Program-made: the position numbers and the translations under genes | Shown: piece by piece, positions 56,954 to 64,000 of the stretch | How the letters are laid out: every line of letters begins with the position of its first letter | How positions within the stretch are numbered: position 1 is the stretch's first letter | The notes under the pieces: model-generated | Told to the model about the DNA's origin: nothing | What the model saw: only the letters and a program-made list of their open reading frames with translations | Database searches by the model: none | From: Saprospiraceae bacterium | Lineage (GTDB): Bacteria; Bacteroidota; Bacteroidia; Chitinophagales; Saprospiraceae | Assembly (NCBI GenBank): GCA_016709995.1 | Contig: JADJLQ010000003.1 | Coordinates: forward strand, 476,724 to 540,723 | Reading direction: 5' to 3' | DNA length: 64,000 bases

Positions 56954-58205
56954 TTATTTCATTTCCGTTAAGGCATTTATGAGTACATCGAGTTCTTCTG
57001 TACTTGTATATACATTGGGCGTTATACGGCATCCATACACCCCGGAGCCATTAATTTGAGCCGTATAGATTTTACTTTTAAACAATGTATCAGCCATATC
57101 AGCCGGTTTCATTCCCTGATCCCAACATTTGCAATACCGCAAACACGAGCCGGGTCAGCTGGTGTATTTACCAGCACATGGGAAGGTCCCGAACTTTTGC
57201 CGTCCAGTAATATTGTAAAAATCTTAACCTGGCTTCTTTTCTTTCTGCACCCAAAATGTTGTAGAAATCAATTGCATCCCCAATGGCAAGATCGGTATGT
57301 GCAGGATTTGTTCCGATATGGCCAAGCCGTGAAATATCATCTGGCTTTCTTTCACCTTCCGCCATCAGTGGCCATACCTTTCCAATATTTTCCTTCTTTA
57401 CGTATAATATTCCGCAACCCAGTGGAACACTCATCCATTTGTGAAGGCTGCTACCGAAATAATCGCAATGAAGGTCCTCGATAGAGAATTTAAAATGTGC
57501 AAATGAATGCGCACCATCAACCATTACCTGAACTCCGCTCTTGTGCGCCATATCACATATTTTCGGACAGGTAATATCTGCCCGGTTATATTGATCATAT
57601 GGGAGACCATCAGCAATTTTGTTTTTTTGTAATGGCTAATGCATACAGATTCACGATCTCATCATCTGATTGAGGGATATTCGGTACTGACACAACTTTA
57701 TTGATTACACCATATCTTTTTGAAACCTGGTTAAACATGCTGCGCATCGAACCACAATCCTGTTCAGCCATTATCGTTTCATCGCCTTTTTCCAGTCGAG
57801 CCCGCTGATTACCAGGTCGAGCGATTCCGTGGTATTCCTGGTGAGGCTCAGTTCATCAGGAGAACAACCAGCAACTTCGGCAAGTTTTGCCGCCATGGAC
57901 TTCCTGGTTTTAACTCGGAAATTTCGCATATAATAGGAACCATGATAATTAACCTCCCTTACATGTTCAATAAATTTTTCCAATACCTGTTCAGGAATAA
58001 AATTGTAATACCCGTTTTCAAGATTAATAAAATCGGGTTTAAGCTTATAACCTTTGCGTATAATAGCCCAGAAATCCTCATCTCCGGATAATTCTGTTAA
58101 AGGAACAGCAGAAACGTTTTTGACGGCTTGAGCAATACCATCAAAGCTCATCGTTCCGCCTAAACCTGCAAAAGCAACATTCTTTAAAAAGTCCTTTTAT
58201 CTCAT
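56954..58205 (-). pseudogene. Class V aminotransferase (isopenicillin-N epimerase-like), broken
   Basis: A PLP-fold enzyme readable in pieces. The N-terminus with a Tat-type leader (KDFLKNVAFAGLGGTMSFDG, with a stop at codon 3) is followed by FINLENGYYNFIPEQVLEKF and LSLTRNTTESLDLVISGLDW (57771-58151). Next comes VMVDGAHSFAHFKFSIEDL with the PLP lysine in SSLHKWMSVPLGCG (57168-57551), then the C-terminal domain (56954-57142, YGCRITPNVYTSTEELD). Frameshifts lie near 57770, 57600 and 57150. Relatives act as PLP-dependent epimerases, desulfurases or lyases. The context gives no further clue. Confidence 0.8.
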
Positions 58206-58319
58206 ATCATTTATTTTAAACATGCTTTGGATTAATAATTAACTTTAGTATACTTTTGAAATAGCACATAAAATGTAAATGTTTTCTATTTTCAGAAATT
58301 TGCAAAATGTCCAGTTTTA

Positions 58320-58484
58320 CTAGACTTTATTTTTTGTTGGATCATAAATTCCTTTATTCCCCGTCTTATCTTTGTCTCTGAAAGCCTGCAACGCTGGATC
58401 AGTACAATCGCTCATCACCTCAAGCATTCTATCACGAAACTTTTGTATTTCACCAGCATATGATGGATCATCTATCAGGTTGTT
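58320..58484 (-). pseudogene. C-terminal piece of the IS-interrupted sulfatase
   Basis: The frame reads NLIDDPSYAGEIQKFRDRML, then EVMSDCTDPALQAFRDKDKT, and ends in a stop at 58320. This is the end of a sulfamidase-type sulfatase. It matches directly the end of the piece at 60911-62256 (FYDFKNDPDALN), so both are halves of one gene separated by the element at about 58489-60910. Confidence 0.75.
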
Positions 58485-58574
58485 GAACCAACATTGCTTC
58501 GCAACGGGTTTTGCCTTAAATTTTGGCTTATCTTGTTAAGCTAAAAATTTATATATACAGAAAAAAACTTATCG

Positions 58575-59437
58575 CAGTATGCAATCAATGCATTGCAACG
58601 CACCAAAGACCTTTTAAATCTAGGTGAATATGGCCCCGGAACCATTCGAAGTTATTTAAGTGAACTCGATACCTTCAGCTATTATGGAGATGTCAGGCCG
58701 TCTCAAATTACCTATGAAGACTCGCTTAATTATCTCATTTATCTGAATAAAACGCTAGGATTGTAGCAGAGGTCAAATCAAAAATGGCAGCCAATAGTTT
58801 TGCTTTCTTTTTCAGGCAAGTTCAGAATAAACCTTACAAAATACCAAGTATATTATTTGCGGCTCATAGTCAAGCTGCCTCCTGTTATGGAAGAACAGGA
58901 AGTTTTTAATGTTATTTCCACAATAAAAATGTTAAACAAAAACGTTGATCATTCTTTTATACAGTACAGGAATGCGTGTGAGTGAAATTACCAACCTTAA
59001 ACTTATCGATATAGACAGTAAGCTCATGCGGATAAATTGTGAATGGAAAAGGAAAAAGACAGATTTGTACCCTTATCACCATTAGTTTTGTCCAGCTTCG
59101 AACTTATTATTTATATTACAAACCTGTTAATTATTTATTTAATGGCTATAGAACTGCTATGGAAATATTCAGTTCGGTCTATTCAGTTTATTCTTCAAAA
59201 GACATTAGCAAAAATCGGATTAGGAGTAAAAATTATACGGTTCATACACTAAGGCATAGTTTCGCTAACATCTGGTAGATAACGGTGCAGATTTGCAAGT
59301 CGTACAGGAGATGATGGGCCATAGTCATCTATCTCAAACCACTCAATACCTACATTTGAGTAATAAGCGTCTAAATCAAATCATGAATCCGTTTGATGCA
59401 ATGATCTCCCATATTAATAAAAGCCCGACCAAACGCC
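58575..59437 (+). pseudogene. Tyrosine recombinase (integrase) of the IS91-like element, frameshifted
   Basis: The N-terminal core-binding domain is clear (PGTIRSYLSELDTFSYYGDV, RPSQITYEDSLNYLIYLNKT). After frame changes come PPVMEEQEVFNVISTIKMLN, KKDRFVPLSPLVLSSFEL, the active-site TVHTLRHSFAN and MMGHSHLSQTTQYLHLSNKR with the catalytic Tyr. At least four indels or stops break it (stop at 58764; breaks near 58975, 59090 and 59270). It would be about 290 residues if intact. It probably helps the element to integrate or resolve. Confidence 0.78.
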
Positions 59438-60570
59438 ATGAATACCTTAACTGCAGCCCAAAGGTAGCCACTGTTCAGTCCATATTAAATAAAATATCAT
59501 ACTCATTCAAAAAATCCTCATGTCGAGCATGTCCTCAACCAACTTAAGAGTTGCAGGACTGCACAACAACTACCACTTGTATAAATGCAACAATAACGAC
59601 TGCATGAAATTAAAATACCAGTACCACAGTTGCCGAAACCGCCACTGCCCTGCTTGTGGTTCGATGCAAAGAACAGTGGGTTGATGATCCGGAGAAGTGA
59701 ATTATTGCGATTAGCTACTACCATATAGTATTCACTTTACATGAACTAAATAGTGAAATATTGGGTAATCGTAAAGTACTTGCATACAAGCTGCTCTTTG
59801 ATGCGACTGCCGAACACTCCTTGATTTTGCAAAGAACCCAAAGCATTTAGGAGGCTATTCTGGCATTCTGGCTGTTTTGCATACCTGAGGGCAGCAACTT
59901 AGCTTTCATCCCCATCTTCATTGCATAGTTAGTGGAGGTGGTATGATAAAAACCAAAGACGGAATGATATGGAAAAACGCAGTACGAAACAAGGATGATT
60001 TCTTTCCCGGTAAAAGCTGGCAATTGTGTTCAGAGCAAAATATCTGCACGGATTGGAAAGTTAATTGCTAACCAAGATGTAACAGTGCCATTTCACTTAG
60101 ATATCAGGAGTTTATAAGTCCTTTATACTCTAAGATTGGGTGGTCTATGAAAAAACCGTTCGGTGGGCCTCCAACAAGTCATCGAATATCTCGGAAGGTA
60201 TACACATAAGGTAGCCATCACTAACAATAGAATCAAAAAATCGATATTAATTCTGATACTGTAACATTTTGATTATAAAGACTATACAGCAGAGGTAAGT
60301 GAAAGAAATGGAACTCGGGGCTAATGAGTTTATCCGCAGGTTCGAACAACATATTTTGCCTAAATATTTACTAAAATCCGCAGTTATGGTTATCTCAGTA
60401 ATAGAAATCGTAAAGCTAATATCAAAGAGATTTCTTACTATTTAAATCTCCCTTATCATCCTGCAAAGTAAGTCCCTTGGCATGTGAGATTATTAGAAAA
60501 GAATAACATGGTATAACCAGTCCCCTCATTGTCAAAATTGTCACTGATCTTGGTGCAGTGTGAAAGACGA
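59438..60570 (+). pseudogene. IS91-family (Y2-type) transposase, heavily frameshifted
   Basis: It starts MNTLTAAQR and has the N-terminal zinc-binding motif of IS91 transposases (HLYKCNNNDCMKLKYQYHSC, then RNRHCPACGSMQ). After frame changes it continues with YSIHFT/LNSEILGNRKVL, QLSFHPHLHC-type residues near 59900, GGMIKTKDGMIWKNAV, VIEYLGRYTHKVAITNNRIK and YLSNRNRKANIKEISYYL. Many stops and frameshifts exist. The family replicates by rolling-circle transposition with two tyrosines. It cannot give a functional protein as read. Confidence 0.75.
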
Positions 60571-60834
60571 TTCATAATTGCGAGAAGATGACCAGAGAAC
60601 AACACCCTCTAATATGCAAAGGCACTTGCTATGCAATCTATTTCTAAAAATCAAAATTGTAATCAAATACGTAAATTACAAGGTAAAAAAATCATAAATT
60701 TAACATTCAAATGAATTAAAATTGCCTACAACCCATCAACACCCAATAAAAATGATAACAACTCACCACCTTAGGCTACATCATGCATCCATACTTTACA
60801 CCTTAGATACTACCACCTGCTTGTCGGTCAACAT

Positions 60835-60906
60835 AAAAGTATACCGACAGCCCTATAAGAGTAACGAGGAGCATAGCCCTTTTTTTGTGGGCTGTCGGAT
60901 ACTTTT
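60835..60906. repeat. Large imperfect inverted repeat at the right end of the IS91-like element
   Basis: AAAAGTATACCGACAGCCC (60835-60853) pairs with GGGCTGTCGGATACTTTT (60889-60906): an 18-bp stem with one bulged A and a 35-nt loop. A second short pair, TGTCGGT (60822-60828) with ACCGACA (60843-60849), offers an alternative fold. The sulfatase coding sequence resumes just to the right. It is probably the terminal recognition structure of the element. Confidence 0.7.
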
Positions 60907-60910
60907 ATAA

Positions 60911-62256
60911 ATGTTAAGCGCATCAGGATCATTCTTGAAATCATAGAACTCTTCTGGTACTCTATGCCTGTACAGTTCAACACGTTTTTGCAATTTCAGG
61001 ATCATTTTTGGCAGCTATAACCATAGATTTCCAGGTTAGGCCACCTGTTGCATCTCCTGACATGTTTAATTCGCCATCGGACCAGAAATTGTATATATAA
61101 CCAAAATTTTATCCTGGAGACATCCTGGGATAGCGTATTTTAGCAAATATTTGATAGAAGGTTGTAAATACAAAATTTCTCATTTCACTGTTTTCTGCCT
61201 AAAAAGCAAAGGAAGATAACTTCTTCCGTCAAGATTTGGTACCAACGGAAGGACTAACAAGCCTCCAAGATGGTAGGCATTAAATCATTCTCTGAAACAA
61301 AATGAACTGATCGATGAGTACAGACCTACGATCTTATTACGGGTTTTTTATTAAGGGAGTTTATTGCACTGTTAAATAGCATTGAGATTTTGAAAACGGA
61401 AGAACCATAGTCACTAAAAATATAACGAGGGTATTTCTTCACGTTCGCTTTTTCAAAGCATCTAAGCTACAACTCAATGCTCTGGTCGGCCCTATAAACT
61501 GATCCATAATATTGTGCTATCTCCTTGCGCACCTCAGTAATGTCTGGCAAGTACCAGGTATATCAATATCTTACGGGCTATACTGGCGTGTCACTGTAGG
61601 CAGCATATTACCAAAGGTTGCAGTATCTGCCGAACTTCCTACAAAAGGTCTGTGAGGATCATACGAATTGGCAAGAAGGAAAAAGGTCTTTTCTGTGCTT
61701 TAGCCATCTCGAAAATTTAGTTGAATAGTCCTTAAAAGGGTAAGACTGCGTGAGAATCCGTTTCTCCACACAGAGTCTTTCTCTGTAGAAGGAATAAAAT
61801 CCCAACAAAAAACTTCGCAACCGGCTGATGATGAATTTCCTTTCCTGAAATTCCATTTATATATCCAACTTCCTAGTTGTTCTGAAAGTGTTGAGTACAT
61901 CCACATTTATTGGCTCAAACCCCTCTGCACCATTATTATGAGGGTATCTTCCAGTTGTAAAGATTGTCTGCAAGGCGCGCAAACGGCTGTATTAACACAA
62001 AGGCGTGCGTAAATCTTATTCCTTCACTTGCTAATTTGACAATATTTGAGTTATATCCGGGATCTCACATCCGAAAACACCAACAGAATTATAAGTCATG
62101 TCATCAACAGTAACGATAATTACATTAGGCATTTTTAGCTTAATAGCATCTATACTGCGTATAGAGTTGATTTTACTACTTATCCGTGGCAAAATCGATG
62201 AAAGAAATCGGAAAATATAAATCCGATTAAAGGAATTTATTTTTTAACTTTTTCAT
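60911..62256 (-). pseudogene. Sulfamidase-like S1 sulfatase, main part, broken and interrupted by the IS91-like element
   Basis: In pieces: a start at 62256 (MKKLKNKFL), the metal site PNVIIVTVDDMTYNSVGVFG, then a formylglycine region VCAPCRQSL and TGRYPHNNGAEGFEPINVDV. Next come FCWDFIPSTEKDSVW, EMAKAQKRPFFLLANSYDPH with RPFVGSSADTATFGNM, DGELNMSGDATGGLTWKSMV and, at the left end, FYDFKNDPDALN. These fit heparan N-sulfatase-like enzymes. More than six frameshifts or stops occur. The motif reads CAPCR rather than CxPSR, which may be a base error. The C-terminus lies at 58320-58484. Confidence 0.75.
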
Positions 62257-62319
62257 TTTACAATACTCTTGCATAATTCGTTTGGCTTGGCGATATTTTT
62301 ATAAAGTTATCTTAGCTTG

Positions 62320-63735
62320 TTAAATATCTCGAAGGGTGTCTTTTAGTTGATTGTTATTTTTTTGGGTGTTATTGAATGAGTTGTCTCCAAATATGGAATA
62401 CATTCCGTAGGAATTAGTATGATATCCCCATTTTTTAAGGTAGAAAGCACCAGTTTTGGAATTTCATCACCGTTTTTTGAGCAATTTGGCTGACAATCAG
62501 ATTGTCTAATATTTCACTGATTTTATCAAAAGACTTATTAGTAAGAAGTTGTTGTTCATCAAGATGGGTCCTTGTTATCATCAATAGAAACCAAGGTCCA
62601 TTGGTGGAGCGGATATAAGTATATTGATTGGTTTTATGGCACGATAAGCTATTGCATATTCCTGTTTAATAGGGGGAAATATTCATATGTAAAACAGCAC
62701 AGTATGGGTCATCCTGATTTCTGCAAATGAAGGAGGACAAGTCATCTCCTTCACACCGATTAGGTATGGGGATAATGGCAAAGACCTAGTAAGAGTTGGA
62801 AAAATATCAGGTGCCTTAACTGGCATTGTACCAATCGACCAATATTCCCAGTATCAGCAAGTACCTTAATATAAATGGAACGTTGGCGGGTTCTGTAAAA
62901 GGGACTTGTTTTAATTTTAGGTCAACTCCTATGAACCTAACATTTCCCCATGATCAAGTTAAAATAAAAACTGTATTTTCACGATTTCACTCTTCATCAA
63001 TGGTAAGATAGAATATCTGTAATACTTTTCTCCAATTGCGGAGTAATGCTCTCTTAACTATCCTTTTACTTCTTTTTTAGCATTCTGTTGCAATGATTCA
63101 AGTACATTAGGTGGGAGGAAAATTGTGTTTTCGTTATAGAGATCAAGTATTCCTTCAGTGCAGTTTGGTGTGGAAAATGCGTTGCACCAAATGCTACAAA
63201 TAACATAAAAGGCTACCTACTTTTTGATTGAGTACGGGAATGTATTGTTGTTGCATCTTTTGTTGAGTCAAACACATCCCTTGTCCATTCCAAAAGTTTT
63301 CACAGGAGTTTCCTGTAATAATGAGAATGGTTATAATTGTGGTCCACCATCCTGCTACTTTCAATAATCAAAACCTTGCCTTTTTCCGATGGGTATAAAG
63401 AAAACCGCCCATTACCATCAAGATGCCATTTACCTATATATCCCGTATTATACTGATATTACCAAATACCTCTACCACTGCAAAGTTCTTGTCCGGTAGA
63501 TGTAAATCGTTTAAAAGCATTCCCGGTAGAGTAGGATACCTGCCCGTCATCAATGCAACCCGATACGGTGTACAAACTGGTGTTACGGATACCGCATTTT
63601 TAAAACTGAAACTACTTTTCTGCTAAAGCGTCAATAGTTAGTGTTTGACATTGGGATCTCCTAAATAACCCATTGCTAATGCGCGCCATTGATCTGTTAA
63701 TATGGTAGATGATGTTCAGCTTTTGTCTTTTTGGA
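62320..63735 (-). pseudogene. S1-family sulfatase with CTPYR motif, broken
   Basis: Readable parts are ILTDQWRALAMGYLGDPNVK, SSFSFKNAVSVTPVCTPYR, ALMTGRYPTLPGMLLNDLHL, GYIGKWHLDGNGRFS, LYNENTIFLPPNVLESL, IRSTNGPW and the end FDKISEILDNLIVSQIAQKN ... WGYHTNSYGMYSIFGDNS, with a stop at 62320. CTPYR occurs in a recognised subgroup of Bacteroidota sulfatases. Many frameshifts break it. A natural start is expected near 63735-63790 but cannot be fixed. It lies directly beside the previous sulfatase pseudogene on the same strand. Confidence 0.72.
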
Positions 63736-64000
63736 TATTGAGCCTTTGTTGTTGAAACAAGTAGATCTAATAAATCAAGATCGGAAGAAAAAAAAATATA
63801 TGATTTATTGGTCGTTGCTTTTATTATATAGTGAATATTTAAATAAAGTTAGACATGTACAGATCTAGTATCTGCACTTCAGCATATTTGTATGTAGGTT
63901 CAGTTCAAATTAATATTGAATACTTTTCTAGCTTACTCATTGTAGCCATTATTGCTTTTTATTTTTCAGCATGAGTCGCATCGTCCATAGATCAGTTCGA
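63736..64000. other. Right-edge sequence with no recognised feature
   Basis: About 265 bp of AT-rich DNA. It may hold the leader and promoter of the sulfatase pseudogene at 62320-63735. No gene or repeat is seen. Confidence 0.5.

Larger units (their letters stand above)
58489..60910 (+). mobile_element. IS91-like element with an associated tyrosine recombinase, inserted in a sulfatase gene
   Basis: About 2.4 kb separates the two sulfatase halves. It carries a tyrosine recombinase (58575-59437) and an IS91-type Y2 transposase (59438-60570), a pairing common in Bacteroidota. GAAC at 58485-58488 abuts the left junction, as reported for IS91 target sites. A strong hairpin (60835-60906) lies at the right junction. 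Borders are good to about 10 bp. Both genes are full of frameshifts. Confidence 0.72.

Noticed and set aside
60590..60830. CRISPR-like or tandem repeats downstream of the IS91 transposase
   Set aside because: The A- and ACC-rich stretch has no regularly spaced repeats; it is the 3' end of the element.

Overview
The window looks like chromosomal DNA of a Bacteroidota glycan degrader. The evidence is a SusC-type TonB-dependent receptor with a SusD lipoprotein, many lipoprotein and Tat-like leaders, dense sulfatase and glycoside hydrolase clusters, and moderately AT-rich DNA. The mix of DUF1080, ThuA, DUF6797/propeller-cytochrome and sugar-isomerase-like genes is common in environmental Saprospiria/Cytophagia-type bacteria, but I cannot fix the genus from sequence alone. 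No rRNA, tRNA or CRISPR array was recognised.

Layout. (1) 1-23,043, minus strand: a polysaccharide utilization locus. Read in transcription order it has a short ECF sigma factor lacking region 4, SusC, SusD, a hairpin terminator, a tandem DUF1080 protein, a GH92 mannosidase, a Tat-leader toroid-type putative lyase, a sulfatase, a DUF4962/heparinase II-III-like protein, a sulfatase, an enolase-superfamily protein, a sulfatase, a GH28 enzyme and an esterase cut by the window edge. (2) 23,457-30,856, plus strand: a compact operon with a lipoprotein joining cytochrome c, DUF6797 and a beta-propeller, then a secreted ThuA protein, three different TIM-barrel isomerase/epimerase-like proteins and an alpha/beta hydrolase. 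(3) 30,922-54,949, minus strand: a second degradative cluster with two GH78 and two GH106 rhamnosidases, a GH63-like enzyme, a DUF3863-like protein, a GH123/DUF4091-like enzyme, a GH127 arabinofuranosidase and three sulfatases. (4) 55,209-64,000: badly broken DNA with an M28 peptidase, a class V aminotransferase and two more sulfatases. One of these sulfatases is split by an IS91-like element that carries a tyrosine recombinase and a Y2-type transposase.

How the genes fit together: SusC/SusD would import oligosaccharides. Sulfatases remove sulfate, and rhamnosidases (GH78, GH106), GH28, GH92, GH127 and the lyase-like proteins cut an acidic, sulfated, rhamnose-containing polysaccharide. The plus-strand operon together with the DUF1080 protein suggests that released sugars may be oxidised and cleaved by 3-keto-sugar chemistry. 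That part is inference.

Caution: at least eight otherwise well-conserved genes are broken by single-base frameshifts, many in homopolymers, and lesions become much denser after about 55 kb. Long-read assembly error is at least as likely as real gene decay. Fragment coordinates are given as they stand, with the expected full gene described.
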